The position numbers and the translations under genes are program-made. Positions 1 through 7,563 of a stretch of 64,000 bases of DNA are shown here, in pieces; positions within the stretch are counted from its first letter, which is position 1; every line of letters starts with the position of its first letter. The DNA lies in the NCBI RefSeq assembly GCF_013085545.1, contig NZ_CP039543.1:3999322-4063321 (forward strand), given 5' to 3'. The notes beneath the pieces are model-generated. The model did not search any database. It saw only the letters and a list, made by a program, of their open reading frames with translations, and was not told the DNA's origin. Source of the stretch: Oceanidesulfovibrio marinus (GTDB lineage Bacteria; Desulfobacterota; Desulfovibrionia; Desulfovibrionales; Desulfovibrionaceae).

Positions 1-165
1 CTCTCCGGTCTCTTCGTTGAATCCCACCTCGATGTCCTGGTTCTCGCCGTACTTGCGGACGACGGAGGAGCGCACCGCCTCCTCAAGCGTATCTATGAGG
101 AGGTCGCGGTCGATGCCGCGATCCTTGCTGATCTGTTCGATGGCTTTTTTGAGTTCCATGCTCAT
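1..165 (-). CDS. nusA: Transcription termination/antitermination factor NusA, N-terminal part (runs off window edge)
   Basis: The minus strand carries an ATG at 163-165 followed by 55 open codons to the window edge. The peptide starts MSMELKKAIEQISKDRGID and goes on with an LLIDTLEEAVRSS-type segment, which matches the N-terminal RNA-polymerase-binding domain of NusA. A GGGAGGCGACC ribosome-binding stretch precedes the start. It lies 87 bases downstream of rimP on the same strand, the usual rimP-nusA order of bacterial translation/transcription operons. The S1, KH and C-terminal domains are outside the window. Confidence 0.9.
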   Translation of the reverse strand, partial: MSMELKKAIEQISKDRGIDRDLLIDTLEEAVRSSVVRKYGENQDIEVGFNEETGE

Positions 166-252
166 GGTCGCCTCCCGTATCGTCCGGGGTCGTGAAAGGT
201 CGGTGTTTCCCGCGCCGGCCCGACGGAAAATGCAGCTCGTTCGTGTCCTGGG

Positions 253-768
253 TTATTTTTTCGCGGTCTTGGCCTTCTCGTCAAACTCGTGGACGAGCCG
301 GGCTTTTTCGATCTCTGTCCATGGGAACTCCAGGGGGCCTACTCCCTCGCCGGGGTCGAGCCTGATTCCCGCGTCGGCAACCTCCACGAGGCGTCCGGCG
401 TAGCGTTTGCGTCCCGGGAACTCCTCTTCATAGAGCGGGTCCTTCGTGACGATGGCCACCTTCCGGCCCTCGTAACCAGCAAGCTGGCCGAGGTTGAAAA
501 AGATCCGCTCCAGACCGGGGGAGGAGACCTCCAGCGTGTACCGGCCGGGAACGATGTCTTCGGCGTCGAGCGCAACGCTCATGTGCCGGGAGACTCGGGC
601 GCACTCGTCCACGTCCACCTCGCCTTCTCCTGGTTTATCCAGGAAGACGCGCACCACGCCCCGCTTTCCGGAAGGCATGTACTGGACCCCCCACAGCTCC
701 AACCCGAAGGCCGAAACCATGGTCCGGGCGATGCTCTCAATCCGTTCCTGTGCGTCGCTCTGTTCCAT
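253..768 (-). CDS. rimP: Ribosome maturation factor RimP
   Basis: This 171-residue protein is the 30S-subunit maturation factor. It has the RimP family layout: an N-terminal alpha/beta domain with LELWGVQYMPSGKRGVVRVF and a conserved VSSPGLERIF motif, followed by a small Sm-like C-terminal barrel. The ATG at 766-768 is chosen because a GAGGGAG ribosome-binding site sits just upstream; the open frame continues 22 codons further but without family similarity. It precedes nusA and follows tRNA-Gly on the same strand, so the three are probably co-transcribed or at least co-oriented. Confidence 0.92.
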   Translation of the reverse strand: MEQSDAQERIESIARTMVSAFGLELWGVQYMPSGKRGVVRVFLDKPGEGEVDVDECARVSRHMSVALDAEDIVPGRYTLEVSSPGLERIFFNLGQLAGYEGRKVAIVTKDPLYEEEFPGRKRYAGRLVEVADAGIRLDPGEGVGPLEFPWTEIEKARLVHEFDEKAKTAKK

Positions 769-992
769 ACGCACTCCCTCAATCTTCCCAATCGTTGCCT
801 GGCTGCGAAACCAAGAAAAAAGGGGGGACCCCAAGGCCCACCCCGTGTATCGCTCAGTCCGCGTGGTGACGAGGCGCGTTTCCGCGTAGTGCCGTGCACG
901 TCACCGTCGAAGGGCGGTTGCCGTCCCGATACGTTCGGAAAAGCGCGGCGGCTGCCTGCGCATAAGACCGGGCGACGACACGACGGGAAAAC

Positions 993-1068
993 TGGAGCGG
1001 GCGACGGGATTCGAACCCGCGACCCCAAGCTTGGGAAGCTTGTACTCTACCAACTGAGTTACACCCGC
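993..1068 (-). tRNA. tRNA-Gly (anticodon CCC)
   Basis: The minus strand folds into a complete 76-base cloverleaf with an encoded CCA end. The acceptor stem is GCGGGTG/CGCCCGC with one G-T pair. The anticodon stem CAAGC/GCTTG encloses the loop TTCCCAA, giving anticodon CCC, which reads GGG glycine codons. The T arm contains GGTTCGAATCC. It lies upstream of rimP in the same orientation. Confidence 0.95.
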
Positions 1069-1084
1069 CCTTCGGGAAATAAAT

Positions 1085-1113
1085 CCAATACCCATGCCGT
1101 CAAGGGCTGTCAA
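1085..1113 (-). promoter_or_regulatory. Sigma-70-type promoter of tRNA-Gly (and possibly rimP-nusA)
   Basis: The minus strand reads TTGACA (1108-1113), a 17-base spacer, then TATTGG (1085-1090), ending 17 bases before the mature tRNA 5' end. The perfect -35 and the distance to the tRNA support it; the -10 is imperfect. Confidence 0.5.
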
Positions 1114-1168
1114 GGCAGTTCTCGCACAGACGCGAGGGTTTTTCCTGCGCCGTTTTTCGACCCGGGTC

Positions 1169-1184
1169 CGGCACGATCCCTGCA
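1169..1184 (+). promoter_or_regulatory. Sigma-54-type (-24/-12) promoter of the flgF operon
   Basis: The sequence CGGCACGATCCCTGCA carries GG at 1170-1171 and GC at 1182-1183 with exactly ten bases between them. It differs from the RpoN consensus TGGCACG-N4-TTGCA at only two positions. It lies about 75 bases upstream of flgF, and flagellar rod/hook operons are classic RpoN targets. Confidence 0.75.
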
Positions 1185-1259
1185 AAATCATCTGCACCGG
1201 ATCACGGGGAAAGTGGTCCACATCTTGCTTCATCACAGGCAGGAACAGGAGGATTAACC

Positions 1260-2045
1260 ATGCAAAGCAGCATGTTTTCAGGGCTCTTCGGGGCGCTGAC
1301 CAGCGAGCACAGGCTGGACATCATCGCCAATAATTTGGCGAACGCCAACACCACGGGCTTCAAACGCGAGAAGTACACCTTCGAGGACACCTTTGTGGCC
1401 TACGCCCATGACAGGATCATGGAGCCCTCTTTGGACATCCGGCAGAAGAAGTTGTTCCCGGAGCCGGAGATCATGGCCAGGCCGCGCATCGCCGGCTACG
1501 AGACCGACTTCACCCAGGGCGGCCTCAAGCCCACAGGCTCCAAGATGGACATCGCCATCCAGGGGCCGGGCTTTTTCAAGGTCCAGGGCGGGGACGGCGC
1601 GGAGTACTACACCCGCAACGGCAACCTGCACAAGAACCTCGACGGCGAGCTGGTGAACGCCCGCGGCGACAGGCTTATGGGCGAGGGCGGCCCCATCGCC
1701 CTGCCGGAAAACGCCGCGGACGTCGAGATCGGCCCCAACGGCCAGGTCTTTGCCGACAACGTCCTGGTGGGACAGGTCCAGATCGTGGAGCTGGAGGACC
1801 CGCAGGTGCTGGAAAAGTTCGGCGACAATCTGTTCAGGGCGCGGGACGGCCAGGCAGCCGTGGAGCAGGACCCCACCGAGACGCAGATCGCGCAGGGTTT
1901 TCTGGAAGCCTCGAACATCAACGTAGTCGAGGAAATGGTCAACATGATCGAAACCCAGCGCGCCTTCGAGGCCTACGGTAAGGTTATTTCACAGACAAAC
2001 GACACCGACACCATGGCTATCCAGCGTGTCGGCAAAGCGCTCTAG
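1260..2045 (+). CDS. flgF: Flagellar proximal rod protein FlgF
   Basis: This 261-residue protein is a rod component of the flagellar axial structure. It carries the N-terminal rod/hook signature with [14 protein letters not shown] near residue 25, the central FlgE/F/G fold with GPGFFKVQ, and the C-terminal [20 protein letters not shown] helix shared by rod and hook proteins. An AGGAGG sits a few bases before the ATG. It is first in the flagellar operon, 14 bases before flgG, its paralogue. It could be called FlgG-like, but its position before a canonical FlgG supports FlgF. Export is expected through the flagellar type III system, and no Sec signal peptide is present. Confidence 0.92.
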   Translation: MQSSMFSGLFGALTSEHRLDIIANNLANANTTGFKREKYTFEDTFVAYAHDRIMEPSLDIRQKKLFPEPEIMARPRIAGYETDFTQGGLKPTGSKMDIAIQGPGFFKVQGGDGAEYYTRNGNLHKNLDGELVNARGDRLMGEGGPIALPENAADVEIGPNGQVFADNVLVGQVQIVELEDPQVLEKFGDNLFRARDGQAAVEQDPTETQIAQGFLEASNINVVEEMVNMIETQRAFEAYGKVISQTNDTDTMAIQRVGKAL

Positions 2046-2059
2046 GAGGTATCGGTTCC

Positions 2060-2842
2060 ATGATGCGCTCTCTCTGGACTGCGGCCACAGGCATGATCGC
2101 GCAGCAGCTCAACATCGACGTGATCTCCAACAACCTGGCCAACGTCAACACTATCGGCTTCAAGAAGAACCGCGCGGAGTTCGAGGATCTGCTGTACCAG
2201 AACATGCGCATCGCCGGCACCGAAACCGTGGGCGGGGAACGTATCCCCACAGGCATTCAGGTCGGTATGGGTGTCAGACCTACGACGGTGCACAAGCTCT
2301 TCAGCCAGGGCGACTACCAGAACACCGAGAACCCGCTGGACCTGGCCATCGAAGGCGACGGCTTTTTCCAGCTCGATGTGAACGGCGAGGAGGCCTACAC
2401 CCGCGCCGGCGCCTTCAAGCTCAACGATGAAGGCACCATCGTCACGGCCAATGGCCATCCGCTGCAGCCGGAGTTCACCGTTCCCGAGGACACCGTCAAT
2501 GTGGTGGTCACCAGCGACGGCAACATCACCGCTCTGGGACGCGGCGGCGATGAGCTCGCGACCGCCGAGATCCCGATCTACACCTTCACCAACCCGGCCG
2601 GCCTGAAGGCTGCGGGCCGTAACCTCTATTATGAAACGGACGCTTCCGGCGACGCCGTGCAGGGAACTCCGGGCGAGGAGCAGTTCGGCACTATCACCCA
2701 GGGCTATCTGGAGATGTCCAACGTGGAGATCGTGGACGAGATGGTCAACATGATCGTTGGCCAGCGCGCCTATGAGATCAACTCCAAGGCCATCCAGACC
2801 TCGGACGCCATGCTCCAGACCGCCAACAACCTGAAGCGCTAA
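2060..2842 (+). CDS. flgG: Flagellar distal rod protein FlgG
   Basis: The product is 260 residues, the standard length for FlgG, the distal rod subunit. It begins [20 protein letters not shown], nearly diagnostic for FlgG, followed by the [20 protein letters not shown] rod signature. The centre has [14 protein letters not shown], and the C-terminus reads [20 protein letters not shown], the axial-protein helix. The ribosome-binding site TAGGAGGT overlaps the stop codon of flgF, so the two are translationally close. FlgA follows after 16 bases. Confidence 0.96.
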   Translation: MMRSLWTAATGMIAQQLNIDVISNNLANVNTIGFKKNRAEFEDLLYQNMRIAGTETVGGERIPTGIQVGMGVRPTTVHKLFSQGDYQNTENPLDLAIEGDGFFQLDVNGEEAYTRAGAFKLNDEGTIVTANGHPLQPEFTVPEDTVNVVVTSDGNITALGRGGDELATAEIPIYTFTNPAGLKAAGRNLYYETDASGDAVQGTPGEEQFGTITQGYLEMSNVEIVDEMVNMIVGQRAYEINSKAIQTSDAMLQTANNLKR

Positions 2843-2858
2843 GCAACAGGAGAGGAAG

Positions 2859-3872
2859 ATGCCGCGCATTCTGCAGAGGATATGGGAGATCGCACGGAAG
2901 AAGGCCCTTCTGGCCGCCGCCGTGTGGACACTGTGCGCCGCGGCCGTGGCTGCCGCCGCCGTGACGCCGAACGATACGCCATGGCGCATCGCCGTGCACG
3001 AGGCCGCAGTGATCACTGGCGACACCGTGACTTTGGGCGAGATAGCCCAGCCCATGGGCCCCATGCCTGATGCCCTCTGGCAGAAGCTTTCCGCCACCGA
3101 GCTGTGGCCCTCGCCGGAGGCGGACGGCCGCTCCATGGGCGTGAACCGCGACAAGCTGGAGCAGGCCCTGGAGCACTACCTGGGCGACACGGCCCAGCTC
3201 TGCCTCCTGCCGGACAGGCTGGTTCTGCGGCGCGGCGGCACGCTGGTTCAGCAGGACGAGCTCGCCTCCCTGGTGGTCAAAACACTGACGCCGCGGGCCC
3301 GCGCCCTGGGCGGCGAGGTCGCCTTCCGCGACTACCGCCTGCCCGACAAGATTTTTCTCAAGGACTCCACGGACACGCTGGTCGTGGTGCCGGACGACGA
3401 GAAGATTCAACCCGGCCGGGTCTCCTTCTGGTTCGAGGAACGGGACCTGCGCGGCGAGACCGTGCGCAAGGTATCCGCCTCCGTGTTTCTGGACTGCTTC
3501 AAGGACGTCATGGTGGCGGCCGAACCGGTGAATCGCAACACGCCCCTGACGCCGGACATGGTGACCACGCGGCGGATCAACGCCGCCTTCCTGAAAGGGG
3601 AGCCGTGGGACGGCATGGGCGGTCCCTGGCGGGTGACCCGCCCTGTGGGCGAGAACCAGCCCTTATATAAGGATGACCTGGAGTCGCTGCCCCTGGTGCG
3701 CCGGGGCGAGGCCGTGGAGCTGGTGTTCGAGGGCAAGTTCGTGACCCTCAGGACCATGGCTCAGGCGCTGGACGACGCCGGTCCGGGAGAGCCGGTCCGC
3801 GTACGCAACATGCAAAGTCAACAAGAAGTTTATGCCCGGGTGCGGGACGCGCATACCGTGGTGGTCCGCTGA
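2859..3872 (+). CDS. flgA: Flagellar P-ring assembly chaperone FlgA
   Basis: FlgA is the periplasmic chaperone that helps FlgI polymerise into the P ring. The 337-residue product has a hydrophobic signal sequence near residues 15-33 (ALLAAAVWTLCAAAVAAAAV). The C-terminal half resembles the SAF/FlgA domain, with VAAEPVNRNTPLTPDMV, then VTRPVGENQPLY, and a final VRVRNMQSQQEVYARV, the usual FlgA ending. It is longer than enterobacterial FlgA (about 220 residues) because of an extended N-terminal region. The ribosome-binding site is AGGAGAGG. It lies ten bases before flgH. Confidence 0.92.
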   Translation: MPRILQRIWEIARKKALLAAAVWTLCAAAVAAAAVTPNDTPWRIAVHEAAVITGDTVTLGEIAQPMGPMPDALWQKLSATELWPSPEADGRSMGVNRDKLEQALEHYLGDTAQLCLLPDRLVLRRGGTLVQQDELASLVVKTLTPRARALGGEVAFRDYRLPDKIFLKDSTDTLVVVPDDEKIQPGRVSFWFEERDLRGETVRKVSASVFLDCFKDVMVAAEPVNRNTPLTPDMVTTRRINAAFLKGEPWDGMGGPWRVTRPVGENQPLYKDDLESLPLVRRGEAVELVFEGKFVTLRTMAQALDDAGPGEPVRVRNMQSQQEVYARVRDAHTVVVR

Positions 3873-3882
3873 GGAGGACGTC

Positions 3883-4605
3883 ATGAAAAAGTTCGCATCC
3901 ATCACGCTTCTGTGCTGCCTGGTTTTGGCCGCGTGCACGGAGACCAAGCAGAACGTGCAGACCACCCCGGTTATCAGCCCGCCTCCGGCAGAGGACATCG
4001 AGCCCTCCATTGCCGAGAATCCAGGCTCCATCTTCAATCCCGGCGACGCCGGCTACCTCTTTGAGGATAACCGCGCCCGCCGCGTGGGCGACATCGTGCT
4101 CGTGAACGTGGTCGAGAACTCGTCGAGCACTCTGACCGCCACCACGAACTCGGAGAAGAAATCCTCCATGGACTTCGGTGTCCAGTCCGCCTTCCTGCGC
4201 AAGAGCGTGGGCGTGGGCGAGCTCCTGGGTGTTGACCCGCTGGATATGAAGGGCAACGTGGGCAGCACCCCCATCATCCAGTTCAACAGCGACGACAAGT
4301 TCGAGGGCGACGGCGACACCTCCCGTACGGCGGACATCTCCGCAACGGTCGGCGCGCGCGTGGTCAAGGTCCTGCCCGGTGGTCTCATGCAGATAGAAGG
4401 CGGCCGCGAGGTGCGCATCAACGACGAGACGCAGCTTCTCGTGGTGCGCGGCCTGGTCCGGCCGCGGGACATCGGCCCGGACAACTCCGTGCTCTCCTCG
4501 CAGCTGGCCGACGCGTTCATCGAGATTTACGGCAAGGGCGTGCTGGCCGACCGCCAGAAACCTGGCTGGCTGACGCGCATCATCGACAATGTCTGGCCTT
4601 TCTAA
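3883..4605 (+). CDS. flgH: Flagellar L-ring lipoprotein FlgH
   Basis: FlgH forms the outer-membrane L ring around the distal rod. The 240-residue product begins [20 protein letters not shown], a lipoprotein signal with lipobox LAAC, so acylation is expected at Cys19. Family motifs include [35 protein letters not shown] and a C-terminal [17 protein letters not shown] with [12 protein letters not shown]. The ATG at 3883 follows GAGGAGG. The upstream extension of the frame overlaps flgA and lacks a signal peptide, so it is not used. Confidence 0.95.
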   Translation: MKKFASITLLCCLVLAACTETKQNVQTTPVISPPPAEDIEPSIAENPGSIFNPGDAGYLFEDNRARRVGDIVLVNVVENSSSTLTATTNSEKKSSMDFGVQSAFLRKSVGVGELLGVDPLDMKGNVGSTPIIQFNSDDKFEGDGDTSRTADISATVGARVVKVLPGGLMQIEGGREVRINDETQLLVVRGLVRPRDIGPDNSVLSSQLADAFIEIYGKGVLADRQKPGWLTRIIDNVWPF

Positions 4606-4636
4606 AGAATTCAGGAATGCGCAAGGAGTTCGACGC

Positions 4637-5767
4637 ATGGCGATTCTCAGCAAAAATATGACACGCGGCGCACTGGCGCTCGTACTCGCCGCTCTGGTTT
4701 GCGCCGGCATACTGGGCGCACCTACCAACGCCCATGCGGTCCGGCTCAAGGACATCGCCACCTTTGGCGGCGTGCGCAACAACCAGCTCGTGGGCTACGG
4801 CCTGGTGGTCGGTCTTGCGGGCACGGGCGACTCGCGCAAGAGCGAGTTCACCATCCAGTCCCTGGTGAACATGTTGGAGGTCCTCGGCGTGGCCGTGGAC
4901 AAGCGCAACCTGCGACCCAAAAACGTGGCCGCCGTCATGGTTACGGCGCAGATGCCTGTTTCCTCCAAGCCCGGCACCCGGCTGGACACCACGGTCTCCT
5001 CCCTGGGCGATGCCGAAAGCCTGCTGGGCGGCGTGCTGCTGATGACGCCCCTCAAGGGTATCGACGGCAAGGTCTACGGTCTGGCGCAGGGCGCTCTCAC
5101 CGTAGGCGGCTTTTCCGTGCAGGGCGATGCGGCCAGCGCCTCCAAGAACATTTCCACCGTGGCGCTCATCCCCAACGGGGCAACCGTGGAGCGCGGCGTT
5201 CCCTTCCACTACAACGACCAGCAACAGCTCAAGGTCCACATGAACGAGGCGGACTTCACCACCACCATGGAGGTTGTGGAGAAGATCAACCAGAGCCTGG
5301 GCGGCGAGTTCGCCCGTGCCGAGGATATCTCCACCATCGATCTGGCCATCCCGCCGCGTTACGAGGGCAACCTGGTGCCGTTCATGGCCAGCCTGGAATC
5401 GCTGGAGGTGAGCCCGGACTCCAAGGCCAAGGTGGTTGTGGACGAGAAGACCGGTACGGTGGTCCTGGGCCGGAACGTGCGGCTTTCCAAGGCGGCCGTG
5501 GCCCACGGCAACCTGCAGATCGTGATCCAGGAGAACGCCAACGTCTCGCAACCCGGCGCCTTCTCCCAGGGGCAGACAGTCGTGACGCCCGAGACCAACC
5601 TGGGCGTGGACGAGCAGAACCGCCGGCTCACCATGCTCGAAGGCGCGACCCTGCAGGAGCTGGTGGACGGCCTGAACGCCATCGGCGCTACCCCGCGTGA
5701 CCTTATCTCAATCCTGCGCACATTGAAGAGCGCCGGAGCACTGCACGCCGAGCTGGAGGTTATCTGA
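4637..5767 (+). CDS. flgI: Flagellar P-ring protein FlgI
   Basis: FlgI is the periplasmic subunit of the P ring. The 376-residue product has a cleavable signal peptide ([18 protein letters not shown] then a likely site after NAHA) and the family opening [20 protein letters not shown]. Other signatures are [27 protein letters not shown] and the C-terminal [20 protein letters not shown]. The ATG at 4637 is preferred over one at 4589 because it has AAGGAG at a good distance and begins directly before the signal sequence. It sits between flgH and flgJ, whose start is two bases after the stop. Confidence 0.95.
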   Translation: MAILSKNMTRGALALVLAALVCAGILGAPTNAHAVRLKDIATFGGVRNNQLVGYGLVVGLAGTGDSRKSEFTIQSLVNMLEVLGVAVDKRNLRPKNVAAVMVTAQMPVSSKPGTRLDTTVSSLGDAESLLGGVLLMTPLKGIDGKVYGLAQGALTVGGFSVQGDAASASKNISTVALIPNGATVERGVPFHYNDQQQLKVHMNEADFTTTMEVVEKINQSLGGEFARAEDISTIDLAIPPRYEGNLVPFMASLESLEVSPDSKAKVVVDEKTGTVVLGRNVRLSKAAVAHGNLQIVIQENANVSQPGAFSQGQTVVTPETNLGVDEQNRRLTMLEGATLQELVDGLNAIGATPRDLISILRTLKSAGALHAELEVI

Positions 5768-5769
5768 TC

Positions 5770-7008
5770 ATGTTCGACGCCAAGCCGGATCTCGACATGG
5801 CCATGGCGAACGTTTCCCAGGAGGACTCCCTCCGCCGGAAGCTGTCCGTCGATGCGCTGCGTGACCGCCTCAAGGGCGATCCGAACAAGGAGAAGAAGCT
5901 GCGCGAGGCGTGCGAGGGGTTTGAGTCCATCTTCATCAACAAACTCTGGCAACAGATGCGCAAGTCCGTGCCCAAGGAGGGCTTTCTCCACTCCAAGGAG
6001 GAGGAGATCTACCAGTCCATGTTCGACGAAGAGATGTCCAAGAAGATCGCCAGCGCAGGCGGCATAGGTCTCGCGGACATCCTTTACGAGCAGCTCCAGC
6101 AGCAGGCGCAGTTGGTCAGCAGGGCCACATCGCCCACCAAGGCCACGGAGCCCATTCCCATCAATGCCGAGACCGGCCTACGCCCGCCGGACGTCGAGAC
6201 GGTCCGGCCCGTGAACGTGAGCCGGATCAAGCCGCTGTCCGATGTCGAAGGCCAGGGTGGTGAGAGTGTAGCCAGCGATTCCGAAAGCTTCCTCGACGGT
6301 CTGTACACGCCGGTGGATGATGGCGTTTCTTCGTCGCGCGGCGCATCCGCGCCCCCGCCGTCCGATGCCCGCATCGCTGCCGGGGAGCCGCCGGAACCCA
6401 GGCTGACGCCCGAGAACATGCGCCATCTGGAGAAGCCGCAGCGACCGGCCAAGGCCGATCCCATCGAGGATCGCACCGTGGTCGCCTCCGCAGGCGCCGG
6501 TTTCGCCGCCGCCCGAGCCGGGCTGGGCGGTTCTGCCGCGTCGGGTATGGAGGAGACCAAGAGCATGCAACTGACGGCCTCCCTGCCTGTTCTGGAGCAG
6601 CCCGTGGATGGCGTTGTCAGCTCGTCCTTCGGCTGGCGCAACGATCCCTTTACCGGCAAGCGCGCCTACCACGCCGGAGTGGATTATCAGGCCCCGCAGG
6701 GCACGCCGGTGCATGCGTGCTGGGACGGGGAGGTCGTTTTTGCCGGGCAAAGGCCAGGATACGGCAAGGTTGTAGTCCTGGAGCATACCGGCGGGTGGCG
6801 CAGTTTTTACGGTCATGCCGAGGGGTTAGATGTATCTCAGGGTGAGATGGTGAAAGCTGGCCACAAAATTGCAAGTGTTGGATCAACAGGCCGTTCCACC
6901 GGACCGCATCTCCACTTCGAGCTGCGCAACGAGGGACAGGCCTATGACCCTGAAGGGCTCCGCAGGACCATGCTGGCAAGACAGGAGCAGGGTATCACGG
7001 GATCCTAG
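5770..7008 (+). CDS. flgJ: FlgJ-type rod-binding protein fused to an M23 (LytM) peptidase
   Basis: Residues about 35-110 form the FlgJ rod-binding domain (LREACEGFESIFINKLWQQM, then SMFDEEMSKKIASAGGIGLA). A linker of about 160 residues rich in Pro, Ser and Ala follows. Residues 282-400 are an M23/LytM metallopeptidase. Its zinc ligands and catalytic residues are visible as HAGVD (His301, Asp305), YGH (His349) and HLHFEL (His380, His382). In enterobacteria the second FlgJ domain is a glucosaminidase; here an endopeptidase fold takes that place. The inferred role is opening peptidoglycan for the rod. No Sec signal is present, which fits export by the flagellar apparatus. Its Shine-Dalgarno site lies in the end of flgI. 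Confidence 0.9.
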   Translation: MFDAKPDLDMAMANVSQEDSLRRKLSVDALRDRLKGDPNKEKKLREACEGFESIFINKLWQQMRKSVPKEGFLHSKEEEIYQSMFDEEMSKKIASAGGIGLADILYEQLQQQAQLVSRATSPTKATEPIPINAETGLRPPDVETVRPVNVSRIKPLSDVEGQGGESVASDSESFLDGLYTPVDDGVSSSRGASAPPPSDARIAAGEPPEPRLTPENMRHLEKPQRPAKADPIEDRTVVASAGAGFAAARAGLGGSAASGMEETKSMQLTASLPVLEQPVDGVVSSSFGWRNDPFTGKRAYHAGVDYQAPQGTPVHACWDGEVVFAGQRPGYGKVVVLEHTGGWRSFYGHAEGLDVSQGEMVKAGHKIASVGSTGRSTGPHLHFELRNEGQAYDPEGLRRTMLARQEQGITGS

Positions 7009-7026
7009 CAACAACGAGGCCGCGCC

Positions 7027-7563
7027 ATGTATAGAATGATTATAGAGAATCTCCAGAGACAGAACAAAGCGTTCATGCTCCTCGGCTTACTGCTTGAGGA
7101 AGAATATTCCCAGCTGAAGGAACGCGCGCCGGAACGGGTGACTCAGCTCGAAATGCAGATCCACGAGCTGGTTCGGCAGATATGCGACGAGCGGGGCGAT
7201 GTGCGCAAAGTAGCGCCCGAGCGGCTGGCCGGTCTTATCGCCGAGCTTCCGCCGGAGCTCATGGCCGCGGATATGGTCGAGGGCCTCGAAAGGGTGATCG
7301 GCCTTTCCGACGAGCAGAAGGCGCTGCCCCTGGCCGACCTGCTGACAAAGCTGCTGGAAAGTGTGGACGCCAACGAGCAGGGCACTGTTCGCCAGGCCGA
7401 GAAAAACGCCGAGCTGGCCCTGGCCCTGATGGACCAGAACAGCGCCATGGCCGAGTATCTCTACAGCCAGATCACGCCCAAGGAAAAGCAGCAGACTTAC
7501 TCGTCGCACGGTCGGTACAAATCATCCAAAAGTGAGGCCGCTATGCTCAACGGGAGGCTCTGA
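7027..7563 (+). CDS. flgN: FlgN-family export chaperone for hook-associated proteins
   Basis: The 178-residue protein is all-helical and charged, opening with MIIENLQRQNKAFMLLGLLL and EEEYSQLKERAPERVTQLE, the usual FlgN heptad pattern. FlgN proteins hold FlgK and FlgL in the cytosol before export. Its stop codon overlaps the flgK start by one base (TGATG), and flgL follows, exactly the client genes expected. Sequence similarity in this family is low, so the call rests on helix pattern, size and position. Confidence 0.82.
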   Translation: MYRMIIENLQRQNKAFMLLGLLLEEEYSQLKERAPERVTQLEMQIHELVRQICDERGDVRKVAPERLAGLIAELPPELMAADMVEGLERVIGLSDEQKALPLADLLTKLLESVDANEQGTVRQAEKNAELALALMDQNSAMAEYLYSQITPKEKQQTYSSHGRYKSSKSEAAMLNGRL

